A stretch of DNA of 55,768 nucleotides from Prevotella sp. (GTDB taxonomy: Bacteria; Bacteroidota; Bacteroidia; Bacteroidales; Bacteroidaceae): the NCBI GenBank assembly GCA_017470055.1, contig JAFUFD010000092.1:1-55768 (forward strand), given 5' to 3'. The notes under the pieces were generated by a model. The model saw only the letters and a list, made by a program, of their open reading frames with translations. It was not told where the DNA came from and did no database searches. Position 1 is the stretch's first letter. Each line of letters opens with the position of its first letter. Below are positions 1 to 8,302 of the stretch, in pieces. A program made the position numbers and the translations under genes.

Positions 1-611
1 ACTCCACCCATCACCATATAGCACTCCATCAACTGCTTTTTGGTCATGCCAAGTTTTAGTTGACGAGAATACTGCTCACACTCCTTCAAAGTGAATTGGT
101 GCAAGTGAATCTTATGAGTAACACGATTGTGAAGTCCACCATGATCTTTGATAATCTTATTAATGATCCATGAGGTAGCACTACCACATACTATCAGCAA
201 GATGTCCTTTCTTGCCGATGCCCACCCATTCCAGAAATGTTCCAAGGCGGGAACGAAGTCTGAGCGCTTAGTGTCCATCCAAGGCATTTCATCGATGAAG
301 ATGACTTTTTTCTTCTCACGGGAACTATTTATTAGTTCCTTTAGTTGGTCAAAAGCCTCCAGCCAACTACGGGGGACTCGGCTGGGAGTACCACCGCAAT
401 CTTTTAGAGACGACTTCCATGCTTCCAACTGTTTGCGCATCTTTGATTTCGCCAGTCCGGAATGCTGGAATGTGAACTTGTAGTTGAAAGTCTCACGCAC
501 AAGAAATGTCTTTCCGATGCGCCTTCGTCCATACACGGCAACGAACTCAGAATATTCTGACTGATACGCAGACTTTAGCTGCCCTATTTCTCGTTCTCGT
601 CCTATTAGCAT
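1..611 (-). CDS. AAA-family ATPase, C-terminal part cut by window edge
   Basis: A reading frame starts at the ATG at 611-609 and stays open to the window edge, giving about 203 residues. The N-terminus reads MLIGREREIGQL, as in the archaeal-type ATPase family. A Walker A motif GRRRIGKT lies near residues 28-35 and a Walker B motif VIFIDEMPW near residue 103. The later CGSATSW stretch fits a sensor-1 region. Such ATPases often carry a C-terminal DUF234 or nuclease-like domain, which here would lie off the window. A box TACCTTTG (complement of 637-644) could be its promoter. The role is unknown; it is probably cargo of the left element. Confidence 0.8.
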   Translation of the reverse strand, partial: MLIGREREIGQLKSAYQSEYSEFVAVYGRRRIGKTFLVRETFNYKFTFQHSGLAKSKMRKQLEAWKSSLKDCGGTPSRVPRSWLEAFDQLKELINSSREKKKVIFIDEMPWMDTKRSDFVPALEHFWNGWASARKDILLIVCGSATSWIINKIIKDHGGLHNRVTHKIHLHQFTLKECEQYSRQLKLGMTKKQLMECYMVMGG

Positions 612-793
612 AACCTATACATTTGATTAGACGATGCAAAGGTAATAAAAATGCTTTTATATTCGGCTAAAACTTGCAATAATTAACACAAAAAGCCAAA
701 TACAATTCAAAATTAAGATTTCTTGTGATGTTGTTTTATTTGGCTAATTCGTTTTGTAATACATGCTTTTAGCCAAATAAGGAAGCAAAATCT

Positions 794-812
794 GTGCACG
801 GTTTGTGCACGG
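794..812. repeat. Paired GTGCACGG repeat, possible integrase arm sites
   Basis: Two exact GTGCACGG units start 11 bp apart (794 and 805), one helical turn, about 117 bp inside the tRNA-like boundary. The tRNA-Met island has a related pair (GTGCAA, 11 bp apart) at each end. This fits arm-type binding sites of a tyrosine recombinase, by analogy only. Confidence 0.4.
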
Positions 813-929
813 TCTCCCCTTCAAACTTGCTGTTTTATGGGCTATCACAAAATTTAGCATCTGTCGTATCTGCCTAATAATCAATATTTTAAGTATCACA
901 GAATGTCATCAAAAATCGGTCAAATCGAA

Positions 930-971
930 CTGTTAATCAGGGGGTCGTTGGTTCAAGCCCATCCTGAAGCG
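930..971 (+). pseudogene. 3' fragment of tRNA-Asn(GTT)-like gene, probable att site
   Basis: The segment begins at an anticodon loop CTGTTAA (anticodon GTT). It continues through the variable loop, a T-arm (GTTGG at 947-951, TTCAAGC loop, CCATC at 959-963, one mismatch) and a 3' acceptor strand CTGAAGC with discriminator G. No matching 5' half lies upstream: the bases before 930 do not pair with the 3' anticodon stem. This is the classic remnant left by integration into a tRNA gene, with the intact copy expected left of the window. Isotype is a best guess from the anticodon loop. Confidence 0.6.
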
Positions 972-976
972 CATAA

Positions 977-1010
977 AGAGGAGTTACGAGAAATCGTAAC
1001 TCCTCTTTTT
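977..1010 (+). terminator. Terminator after tRNA-like fragment
   Basis: A perfect 13-bp stem (977-989 with 994-1006) closes a GAAA loop and is followed by a T-run. The stem core and loop strongly resemble the tRNA-Met terminator at 8303-8328, which suggests that both are native tRNA terminators. Bases 1011-1101 hold no gene that I can see. Confidence 0.8.
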
Positions 1011-1101
1011 CTCTGTTAGAACCAACTCTTCTCAATGGCACATATTTTATTGACCAATGCTGATACTATTATGCAAAATCGTAATTTTTTCGCAAAAATT
1101 G

Positions 1102-1132
1102 TTGCAAGTTTTAATTCTTTTTCCTATTTTTG
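1102..1132 (+). promoter_or_regulatory. Bacteroidota promoter for the 1203 gene
   Basis: A TTG at 1102-1104 is followed after 20 bp by TATTTTTG at 1125-1132, matching the -33/-7 consensus. The start codon lies about 64 bases after the expected transcription start. Confidence 0.75.
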
Positions 1133-1202
1133 CCCTCGATTCTTACGTTGATAAGCGGAGAGGAAAGACTAAAACCAAATACTAATTACATATTAACTTA
1201 AA

Positions 1203-2516
1203 ATGAAACCTATTATGAAGAAAACTTTACTAATTTTATTCGCCCTTGTGGGGGGGGTAGTAGCAAGTAGTGCGACAGAGGTAATTGTTGCGACAGATGT
1301 AAATGATGGAGCATCTTTAAAAATCGCAGCGATTAAAGATGCTGGTGGTATTGATACTGATATCGTAACGTTTTATTTTAAAGATGATTCAGGTACAGAC
1401 CATACGGGTTGGGGAATGGGAGGTTTTGCTAAATCTTCGGAATGGTCTACTTTGGATGAAAGTTTTACTGGAGATGGAACTTCTTGGACGAGTAGTTATA
1501 CCGTTGCTCGAATTAAAGAAGTAGCCGATACAGAAGTAGGAATACGTATTAGACTTTATAATGGTGCTGTAATTACAAAAATAGTAGTTAATGCAACACT
1601 CACTTTCGCAGAACCAAGGACGATTACATATGATGGAGGAGGTTTAATTGCTGCCAGTGAATTTGATGGATTAGCCGACACAGATCAGATTAGGTTCACT
1701 TATACTGTAACAGGTGATCTCACTGGATATGAAAATTGGGGAATAGGTAGTATTGGGAGTACAGACGACCCTCACTCTGTTAAAATTGCTGACTTACCGG
1801 CCTCTGCTTTGGGTGATTTAACTTATACTTGCTATTACGCAGATATAAAACCTGCACTTGTTGCTACACCAGATGGAATACTGTTTAAAACATGGAATTT
1901 TAATAGTGGACAAGCAACAGCAACCCGTAAGAAAGTGGAAATATTAAAATCATGTGTTCCAGTAACTTTCGGAGACGGAAAGACTTTGATTTCATATAGC
2001 CCAAGCAGTGGCATACAGTTGGATGTGACTGATGTTGACGGATTGAAAGCCTATGTTGTTTCATCTGTAACTAAGACTTCCGTGGAACTTGCAGAAACGA
2101 AAGGTATTCGCGGTTCTAATCTTGGTTTTATCTTAGAAGGAACTGCTGGAGCAACATATAATATTCCTGTTGTTGATGATGCTCTTGCTACTGGTGGTAA
2201 TTATTTAAGCGGTACGGGAGAATCTACCAAAACAGTTGGAGACAACGAAGATGTCTATATACTCTCTAATGGCAAGTTCTGCTTGTTCACAGGTGCTACG
2301 ATACCTGCTCATAAGGCTTATCTGCCAGCAAGTTATGTTCCTGCCCCTGATGGTGCTCGTGACCTCGAAATCGTGATTGATGGACTTTCTACTGGTATTA
2401 AGAACATCAAGGTGGGCTCTGAGGATAATATCTACTATGACCTGAGTGGTCGTCGTGTGCTCTATCCAACGAAGGGCTTGTATATCGTGAATGGTAAGAA
2501 AGTCGTGATTAAGTGA
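1203..2516 (+). CDS. Secreted protein with C-terminal sorting-type tail
   Basis: This 437-residue protein has no function I recognise. The N-terminus has a hydrophobic signal peptide (LLILFALVGGVVASSA) after lysines; the ATG at 1203 or the one at 1215 would both serve as start. The body is rich in Thr, Gly and Asp, as in beta-sandwich surface proteins. The last 30 residues (YYDLSGRRV...GLYIVNGKKVVIK) resemble the C-terminal tails common on Prevotella exported proteins, compatible with type IX secretion. A run of eight G at 1250-1257 lies inside the signal-peptide codons and could slip. The small gene at 2626 follows in the same direction. Surface or extracellular location is inferred. Confidence 0.75.
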   Translation: MKPIMKKTLLILFALVGGVVASSATEVIVATDVNDGASLKIAAIKDAGGIDTDIVTFYFKDDSGTDHTGWGMGGFAKSSEWSTLDESFTGDGTSWTSSYTVARIKEVADTEVGIRIRLYNGAVITKIVVNATLTFAEPRTITYDGGGLIAASEFDGLADTDQIRFTYTVTGDLTGYENWGIGSIGSTDDPHSVKIADLPASALGDLTYTCYYADIKPALVATPDGILFKTWNFNSGQATATRKKVEILKSCVPVTFGDGKTLISYSPSSGIQLDVTDVDGLKAYVVSSVTKTSVELAETKGIRGSNLGFILEGTAGATYNIPVVDDALATGGNYLSGTGESTKTVGDNEDVYILSNGKFCLFTGATIPAHKAYLPASYVPAPDGARDLEIVIDGLSTGIKNIKVGSEDNIYYDLSGRRVLYPTKGLYIVNGKKVVIK

Positions 2517-2625
2517 GAGTAGAATCGAGTTAACTCGAATTCTACCGAACGTGAACGAGTTTGAGTGAAACTCAAAGTCATTCTGAAGTAAGATGTATGA
2601 TGTAAGAAGTATAACATTTAAACGC

Positions 2626-2784
2626 ATGAAAATGAAAAAGACATATATCAATCCTGAAATGGAAGTTGTGGAGTTGAAGGCTAACCAACCTTTGTTGGTC
2701 GACAGCCTTGGATTTGGTGATCCAACAGACCAAGTAGATAGCCGTGAGTTAGACGAACTGGATTTCTTGTTAGATTTGCAGTAA
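2626..2784 (+). CDS. Small peptide of the MKKTYxxPxxEVVEL type
   Basis: This short gene encodes 52 residues from the ATG at 2626, or 50 from 2632. An in-frame ATG at 2593 would extend it but adds unconserved-looking sequence. The N-terminus MKMKKTYINPEMEVVELK matches a pattern common in short hypothetical Prevotella and Bacteroides proteins; the rest is acidic (DELDFLLDLQ). There is no signal peptide. It follows the secreted protein by about 110 bases and is closed by the terminator at 2807, so the two may be co-transcribed. Function is unknown. Confidence 0.6.
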   Translation: MKMKKTYINPEMEVVELKANQPLLVDSLGFGDPTDQVDSRELDELDFLLDLQ

Positions 2785-2806
2785 TCTCTATCACCACATA
2801 TAAGAG

Positions 2807-2840
2807 AAGCCCCGATACCTTGCAAGTGTCGGGGCTTTAT
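2807..2840. terminator. Bidirectional terminator
   Basis: AAGCCCCGA pairs with TCGGGGCTT across a 13-base loop, with T-rich flank on the right and A-rich flank on the left. It separates the convergent genes ending at 2784 and 2847. Confidence 0.8.
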
Positions 2841-2846
2841 AATTTG

Positions 2847-3983
2847 TTACATATTTTTCCTATCCATCCATAGTTCCATAAGCGGGTCAGCAAGGCGATA
2901 TACCTTTTCTATTCTTGTGATAAGGTCGTCGTCCAAGAGTTTAAGGGCTGCCGACTGGGTGGCACTTGGTGATTTCAGATGATGCTTTTTGGTAAAAGAG
3001 GCAGAGGTAATACTGATCACTTCTTGTTCATCATGAATCGCATATAGTAGTTCTTTCTGTGGTTCTGTGATATAGGCGAGTTGCTCTCGTATTCTCGAGT
3101 CATTCTCCATAATGAATGATTCTGTCAGCATATCTGTGGTTGCCACGTCACATCGTTCTCCCTCCGCAGTCATGGCATAGGCATCTTTCATGATGCGTTG
3201 CAGATACAAGGTGACTCCTTTGAAAGCCTGATATACCTTCTGGACTGCTTCAGTGCTGATGTCCTTGTTTGCCTGATGAAAGTGGTAAAGCACAAATTCC
3301 GTATAAATACCCATTTCAATGGGCTCGAGTTTGATAGCCTTCGCACTTTGGTAGAAAGGGCGGCGTGATGAGAAGAACATTTCCTCCATCAGCCGTCGTT
3401 GACTGCCCGCAAAAATGAAATTGGCATTCTGCATTTTCTGAATCTGACTGCGCAGTATCGCCTCGACATTCTTTTCTGGATATTTGCTAATCTGCTGAAA
3501 CTCATCGATAACCACAAGGCACCGTTTGTCAGCCTGTTCCAGGAAAGAAAAGATTTCCTCAATAGTAAAGTCGGGATTTGTGATATCGCCTAACTTGATG
3601 TCAAAAGTCGGTGTGTTCTGCACAGGATCATATCCGAAACTGGCACTTAGTGATTTGAGGGTAGTGACAAACAGACGACGCATCTTCTCATTTCTTGATG
3701 CCACTTTCTTGAATACTGATGTCCCAAGGGTATAGATGAACTCTCTGAAGGTTGTGGTATGTAAAATGTCAACACTTATCGTGATGTGGTTCTCATTGAT
3801 TTCTGACTTGTTGAATACATAGTCCACTAACGATGTCTTTCCCATACGACGTGATGAGGTCAACACCACATTCAGTTGGTTCTCCATTGCCATCTGTAAT
3901 TGTCTTGCCTCTTCTTTCCTGTCACAGAAGAGTTCTTCGGGGATTCTTCCTGACACCACAAAGGGATTTATATACGTCGTCAT
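2847..3983 (-). CDS. Archaeal-type AAA ATPase
   Basis: This 378-residue protein is a predicted P-loop ATPase. The Walker A motif SSRRMGKTS (about residues 43-51) has Ser in place of the first Gly. Walker B is CLVVIDEFQQI near residue 155, and FAGSQRR near 195 fits a sensor-1 segment. The C-terminal part (about 270-378) looks like winged-helix sequence, with EPQKELLYAIHDE and SASFTKKHHLKSPSATQSALKLL. This is the layout of ATPases of the PF01637 type, whose cellular roles are mostly unknown. It is a single-gene unit with a good promoter at 4009-4040. A second ATPase gene diverges from it at 4394. Confidence 0.85.
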   Translation of the reverse strand: MTTYINPFVVSGRIPEELFCDRKEEARQLQMAMENQLNVVLTSSRRMGKTSLVDYVFNKSEINENHITISVDILHTTTFREFIYTLGTSVFKKVASRNEKMRRLFVTTLKSLSASFGYDPVQNTPTFDIKLGDITNPDFTIEEIFSFLEQADKRCLVVIDEFQQISKYPEKNVEAILRSQIQKMQNANFIFAGSQRRLMEEMFFSSRRPFYQSAKAIKLEPIEMGIYTEFVLYHFHQANKDISTEAVQKVYQAFKGVTLYLQRIMKDAYAMTAEGERCDVATTDMLTESFIMENDSRIREQLAYITEPQKELLYAIHDEQEVISITSASFTKKHHLKSPSATQSAALKLLDDDLITRIEKVYRLADPLMELWMDRKNM

Positions 3984-4008
3984 ACGCTCTAAGTTCTTGA
4001 TTTTGAGG

Positions 4009-4040
4009 CAAAGATACAGATTTTGCAGAAATTATCCAAA
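4009..4040 (-). promoter_or_regulatory. Promoter for the 2847-3983 ATPase
   Basis: On the minus strand TATCTTTG (complement of 4009-4016) is preceded after 20 bp by TTTGG (complement of 4036-4040). The leader would be about 20 bases. Confidence 0.8.
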
Positions 4041-4104
4041 TAAAATTACCAAAAAAAAATAATTTTGTTAATATGACTTTTGTCTTCGCTGTTACTTTCA
4101 GAGA

Positions 4105-4192
4105 GTTTGAATGTTACATTCACCCCGTTTGTGGCTTACATTCGGGTCGTTTGTGGCTTACATTCGACCCGTTTGAACGCTTCATTTGGTTT
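4105..4192. repeat. Four 22-bp tandem repeats between two ATPase genes
   Basis: Units start at 4105, 4127, 4149 and 4171, exactly 22 bp apart. Units 2 and 3 share GTTTGTGGCTTACATTCG; units 1 and 4 are diverged. A short frame across 4080-4292 is probably not a gene because its peptide only reflects these repeats. The array lies between divergent promoters, so an operator or iteron-like role is possible. Confidence 0.7.
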
Positions 4193-4298
4193 GAGAAATA
4201 ATGAATTTCGAAATAGACAAAAGAGGTCTCGATTAACTATATCTTTTGCTGGAGAACGAGGACTGTTAAGTCAAGTATCAAAGAAAGAATGAGGCATT

Positions 4299-4392
4299 CT
4301 ATTCGGAATTTATTGTAATTCTACAGAAAATTCCGAATAGACGCTTTGTTTTATTCGGAATTTATTGTAATTTTGCAGAAAATTCCGAATAG
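4299..4392. repeat. Duplicated 42-bp inverted repeat over a promoter
   Basis: Two 42-bp units (4299-4340 and 4351-4392) lie 52 bp apart. Each has arms TATTCGGAATTT and AAATTCCGAATA around an AT-rich centre. In the second unit the centre contains the -7 box TAATTTTG, so the arms flank the promoter of the 4394 gene. The first unit has a degenerate box (TAATTCTA). This looks like an operator. Confidence 0.75.
4346..4375 (+). promoter_or_regulatory. Promoter for the 4394 ATPase
   Basis: TTG at 4346-4348 and TAATTTTG at 4368-4375 are separated by 19 bp. Transcription would start near 4382, about 12 bases before the ATG, inside the right palindrome arm. This makes the TTG at 4346 unlikely as a start codon. 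Confidence 0.7.
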
Positions 4393-4393
4393 A

Positions 4394-5647
4394 ATGATGC
4401 AATACGTCCAAAGAGAAACTTATTTGAAGCAACTTATTGACAGGAAAGACAATGGGGAAGTTAAGATTATTACAGGTCCAAGACGATGCGGTAAGTCGTG
4501 GTTGTTGAATAGAATCTTTAAAGACTATCTATTGTCAACTGGCGTTCCAGAGGAGAACATCATTATCGTGTCATTTGACATAGATGATGAGGAGCATGAG
4601 GATTTGACCAACAAGGAGGCTTTAAAATCTTATCTATATAGTCAGATTACCTCTACGACCTCACCTTATTATATTATTCTTGATGAGGTGCAGGAAGTCG
4701 ACGGCTTCGAGAAGATAGTTAACGGGCTCAATGCAAAAGAGAATGTCGATGTTTACATCACAGGCAGTAACTCACATTTCCTCTCTTCTGATATCAAGAC
4801 TATTTTCAGAGGGCGAGGCGACGAGGTAAGGATATTTCCTTTCTCCTTTAAGGAATTCTGTTCCAATCGACAAGAGCCCCTCAGTGATTTATGGAAGGAA
4901 TACTACACCTATGGCGGTATGCCAGGATTGTTAAGGCAACGTACTCCAGAACAGAAAGTCGCTTATCTGCAGCGACTATGGTCAAAGACTTATATAGACG
5001 ATGTGATAGAGCGTCATCACATCAAGAATCGTGAGGCACTATCCTCTCTTGTTGATGCCCTCTGCTCTTCTGTCGGTTCACTGACCAATCCCAACCGCAT
5101 CAGTAATATCTTACAGAGTGTACAGCAGGTGAAGATAAATGCTGATACAGTATCTAATTACATAGACTATCTAGAGAACGCTTTTCTATTTGAGGGTTCT
5201 AAGCGGTATAATATCAAAGGCAACAAATATTTTGCGAGTATCAAGAAATATTATGCTGTGGATGTTGGATTGAGAAATGCGAAACTCAATTTCCGCCAGC
5301 AAGAGATAACCCATATCATGGAGAATGTTCTTTATAATGAACTTAGAATGCGCGGTTTCGCTGTTGATGTCGGTGTGGTCGAGGCTCGTGAGTCTCGTAA
5401 CGGAAAATCAGAATATATCCAATACGAGGTAGACTTCATAGCCAACAATGGCACAGATAAATATTATATCCAGTCTGCCTATGCCCTTGGAAGCGAAGAG
5501 AAACATCGACAAGAGTTGAATTCCCTGCTAAAGATAGACGATAGTTTTCAGAAAATAGTCATTGTTGGGCAGGATATTGCTGAATATACTGACAATAAGG
5601 GCATCCGATTTATGGGACTTTTTCAATTCCTGAACACAGGACTATAA
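4394..5647 (+). CDS. ATPase with DUF4143-type C-terminal domain
   Basis: From the ATG at 4394 the product has 417 residues. The N-terminal half is an AAA_14-type P-loop domain: Walker A GPRRCGKS at residues 28-35, Walker B YYIILDEVQEV near 95, and YITGSNSHFLS near 125. The C-terminal half (about 200-400) fits DUF4143, which has a nuclease-like fold in some relatives; EVDFIANNG near 355 is the usual conserved acidic patch. These genes are numerous in Bacteroidota and have no settled function. The duplicated palindrome over its promoter suggests tight, perhaps self-acting, control. Confidence 0.85.
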   Translation: MMQYVQRETYLKQLIDRKDNGEVKIITGPRRCGKSWLLNRIFKDYLLSTGVPEENIIIVSFDIDDEEHEDLTNKEALKSYLYSQITSTTSPYYIILDEVQEVDGFEKIVNGLNAKENVDVYITGSNSHFLSSDIKTIFRGRGDEVRIFPFSFKEFCSNRQEPLSDLWKEYYTYGGMPGLLRQRTPEQKVAYLQRLWSKTYIDDVIERHHIKNREALSSLVDALCSSVGSLTNPNRISNILQSVQQVKINADTVSNYIDYLENAFLFEGSKRYNIKGNKYFASIKKYYAVDVGLRNAKLNFRQQEITHIMENVLYNELRMRGFAVDVGVVEARESRNGKSEYIQYEVDFIANNGTDKYYIQSAYALGSEEKHRQELNSLLKIDDSFQKIVIVGQDIAEYTDNKGIRFMGLFQFLNTGL

Positions 5648-5653
5648 AGAAAA

Positions 5654-5681
5654 CGGGGTGGCTATTCACATAGCCACCCCG
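5654..5681. terminator. Bidirectional terminator
   Basis: A perfect 12-bp GC-rich stem (5654-5665 with 5670-5681) has a TCAC loop. It lies between convergent genes ending at 5647 and 5721. Confidence 0.85.
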
Positions 5682-5720
5682 ACTTTCAATTATAGTATAT
5701 TAAGTATTTGATGTATTCAA

Positions 5721-8120
5721 TTACTGATTCCTCATGGTCTTGCCACTGACAGGATAGTTGAACCAACTCTTCATGGTAGTGGTACGCTGTGCGTCCTCTG
5801 TGGCTGCCCAAGCACCGAAACTATTCTCCTTGTATTCAGCAGAGGTAGCACCAGAAGCGATAGAGATGGTTTCAGCGTCCTCGGTACCAGCATAAGCCTC
5901 AGTGACACAAGTACGCTCTGTAGGCCATGCCCAGTCGTTAGGAATCATCACGGCATACGGCCATTTCTTCTCGTCCTTGTAGGCGATGACAGCCTCAGAC
6001 TGAGAACCTGTTCCCTTGTTTACCCAAATCCAAATATCCAGTTGTGAGAAATCAAGAGTGGTATTGCCGTCAGCATCGGTAGACTTGATGTTAGCAGGTG
6101 TTGCTATTGTGCAAGTCACAGGCTCAGCAGTGATAGCCTTGCCATTACCAGTGTTGATCATAGACTGTGTAGCACCTGAAGCAGCATTATACTTGCCAAA
6201 TGCATCGTGAATTTCCTTGCCATCGAAGAGAGCAACAGCGCCGTCTACTGGTTTTCCATCTTCATCTCTCTGACCAATGAAAGCATGAATCTTAAAGGTA
6301 GCACCAGAAGCCACGAGTTTCACGTCGAGTTGGTCGTAGTCGATAGCAGTAATCTTGCTACCACTTCTAACTACGTGTGGAGTAATCTTTAGCACGACAT
6401 CGTTCAAATCATAGTCGCCAGCATAAATCTGGTCCTCGAAAGCGAAGGTGTAAACAGCAGGTTCACCAATAATCTGACCACCGCCACCACCAGAGTTATT
6501 ACCCATACCTGTGCAGTCGCCCTCTGGGATAATCAGAGCAGAGGTGTTTTCGCTGGTGTAGTTTAAGTTCAGGTTTTTGATATAACTTAGAGTAGTATAA
6601 CCATTATCTGTGACGCAGTTGTAACTTGCAGAACCATTATGGTCAACTAATGCACCTGTGCCAAACGGATTCCAGTCGAAATAAACATTACCAGAAGCAC
6701 CAAGGTCAGCACCTTGGTTAGCCCATACGGTTTCGGTTCTGATAATAGCAAAGGACCCTTCTGTTGTAGGACCAGCGAATGTGGTGGAGTTAAGGTACAT
6801 TTCACCAGCATTAATCTCACTTAGATTGTAAAGAGTCTGAGTAGCCTGATTAAATTCTGCACGTCCATCAACATCCAAGCGGCTATTGTCAAGCAGAGTC
6901 AGGGTTCCAATACCTGCATTCTCTGTGAAGTGCATGTAGCAACCATTAATAATAGTAGAGTTATATGCATCTGCAGCCTGCATATTAGTGCGAGCAGTGA
7001 TGTGTCCAAAGTTCGTAAACTTACCACCACTTGTATTGCGGAGCACGTCAACAATTATAGTACCATTGTTATATGTGTCTGAGCCATTTACGTTCAACTG
7101 ACCGTCATACTGAATAGTTCCTGCATTATAGCATGCGGCACCATTATTAACATTGAACTCTGGGGTAACGCCCTCTGCAGCCTCTATAGAACCGCCAGCC
7201 ATCACTATCACACGTCCTGCATTACTCATATTAGTGTTTCCATCAAGAATGATTTTACCACCAGGAGCCACAACGAGCGTTGGACCATTTAAAGTGTTGC
7301 CGTTTAAATGAACAGTTCCTTCGATATAGATAACAGCGTCATTTATTACACCATAAGTAGCATTGATGTTGAAAACTTCTGTAATCTCTGTTCCTGCAGC
7401 GACACGATAATGCTTACCGTCACCATTACCAGGGAAATGCTGAGAAGGATTAGAATTAGCATCACTTAGGGTATGGTTACCTTGAGATGTGTCATCTGTG
7501 ATAATGTCATCTGTGATTTCGGTATAAGATGCCATGTCATTAAGCGAAATCTCAGTTACCCTGAATGTATTACCATACAAAACGAATGATTCTGGATTCA
7601 GATAGTCATTCAGTGTCTTCACATAGTTAGGATAAACACTGGCATCCTCAGCGGCACGTCTTGAAGCAGAAGCAGTTGCGCCACCAATATTAGCAACAAT
7701 CTGTCCGTTCTCCACATTCACAGCATTCACAACACTACGATTCTTGCTGTCGTAAGTTGCAACATATACAGTTTTTGTAGCAGTAGGAAGAGTGAAAGAA
7801 ACATTAAGAGATTTGCCCTCTTTCACTTTATCCATAGTATAGAATTTAGCATTGCTATTGTACAGAGGATTTACGTCATAAATAGCAACAGTGTACTCTT
7901 GGTCTAAGCCCAAGTTAACAGTAACATCAGTACTTACCTGAGTAGCCATGTCCCAACTCTGTCCATCGGGAATTGTCAAACCGAGTTGCAGTTCGGCATT
8001 TTCCTTACCTGCGGCCTCTCGCTCAACAGGGTCTACACCCTCAACGTCCTTGACACAACTGCTGAAGCCAGCAATCAGAGCCAAAGCGGCGAAGCCTTTC
8101 ATCAAATACTTTTTGTTCAT
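5721..8120 (-). CDS. LruC-domain surface lipoprotein
   Basis: The 799-residue product begins MNKKYLMKGFAALALIAGFSSC, a lipoprotein signal with the Cys at residue 22. Residues about 220-510 are rich in Asn, Gly and short repeated turns (LNGNTLNGPTLVVAPGGKIILDGNT), typical of a beta-helix. From about 550 the sequence YTFAFEDQIYAGDYDLNDVVLKI matches the LruC/DUF4842 domain, whose Asp-rich motif probably binds calcium. Similar proteins are outer-membrane or secreted, and their ligands are unknown. It is a single-gene unit with its own promoter and a leader of about 100 bases, closed by the shared terminator at 5654. Confidence 0.85.
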   Translation of the reverse strand: MNKKYLMKGFAALALIAGFSSCVKDVEGVDPVEREAAGKENAELQLGLTIPDGQSWDMATQVSTDVTVNLGLDQEYTVAIYDVNPLYNSNAKFYTMDKVKEGKSLNVSFTLPTATKTVYVATYDSKNRSVVNAVNVENGQIVANIGGATASASRRAAEDASVYPNYVKTLNDYLNPESFVLYGNTFRVTEISLNDMASYTEITDDIITDDTSQGNHTLSDANSNPSQHFPGNGDGKHYRVAAGTEITEVFNINATYGVINDAVIYIEGTVHLNGNTLNGPTLVVAPGGKIILDGNTNMSNAGRVIVMAGGSIEAAEGVTPEFNVNNGAACYNAGTIQYDGQLNVNGSDTYNNGTIIVDVLRNTSGGKFTNFGHITARTNMQAADAYNSTIINGCYMHFTENAGIGTLTLLDNSRLDVDGRAEFNQATQTLYNLSEINAGEMYLNSTTFAGPTTEGSFAIIRTETVWANQGADLGASGNVYFDWNPFGTGALVDHNGSASYNCVTDNGYTTLSYIKNLNLNYTSENTSALIIPEGDCTGMGNNSGGGGGQIIGEPAVYTFAFEDQIYAGDYDLNDVVLKITPHVVRSGSKITAIDYDQLDVKLVASGATFKIHAFIGQRDEDGKPVDGAVALFDGKEIHDAFGKYNAASGATQSMINTGNGKAITAEPVTCTIATPANIKSTDADGNTTLDFSQLDIWIWVNKGTGSQSEAVIAYKDEKKWPYAVMIPNDWAWPTERTCVTEAYAGTEDAETISIASGATSAEYKENSFGAWAATEDAQRTTTMKSWFNYPVSGKTMRNQ

Positions 8121-8227
8121 AAATGTAATTAGATATTAATATTAAACATGTTTATTCTCTTCTTTCCTATCCGCTTATCTGGAAATGTCCTTACGAACAT
8201 TATTATATATAGAGTTAATAGTCGCTG

Positions 8228-8259
8228 CAAAAGTAGTAATAAATTTTGTTAATCACAAA
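8228..8259 (-). promoter_or_regulatory. Promoter for the LruC lipoprotein gene
   Basis: On the minus strand TACTTTTG (complement of 8228-8235) is preceded after 20 bp by TTTG (complement of 8256-8259). The leader from about 8221 to 8121 holds no other gene. Confidence 0.8.
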
Positions 8260-8302
8260 GTTTTTGTCGATAAACTTATAACTTTTAACATTTCATAAAA
8301 CA

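Larger units (their letters stand above)
1..971. mobile_element. Right end of an integrated element (partial)
   Basis: The window probably starts inside an element that entered a tRNA-Asn gene lying to the left. Its right boundary would be the tRNA 3'-part fragment at 930-971, followed by a normal tRNA-type terminator. A paired repeat at 794-812, with two GTGCACGG units 11 bp apart, resembles the arm-type repeats at both ends of the tRNA-Met island further right. The only gene seen is the partial ATPase at 1-611, and 612-793 holds no gene. The rest of the element and its integrase are outside the window, so this is an inference from the boundary alone. Confidence 0.45.

Noticed and set aside
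2205-2825. 206-residue minus-strand frame over the end of the secreted protein gene and the small peptide gene
   Set aside because: It overlaps two better supported genes and the terminator at 2807, and its sequence looks random.
4105-4192. CRISPR array
   Set aside because: The repeats are directly adjacent with no spacers, and no cas gene is present in the window.
4080-4292. 70-residue frame over the 22-bp repeats
   Set aside because: Its peptide only mirrors the tandem repeats, and no promoter or ribosome site fits.
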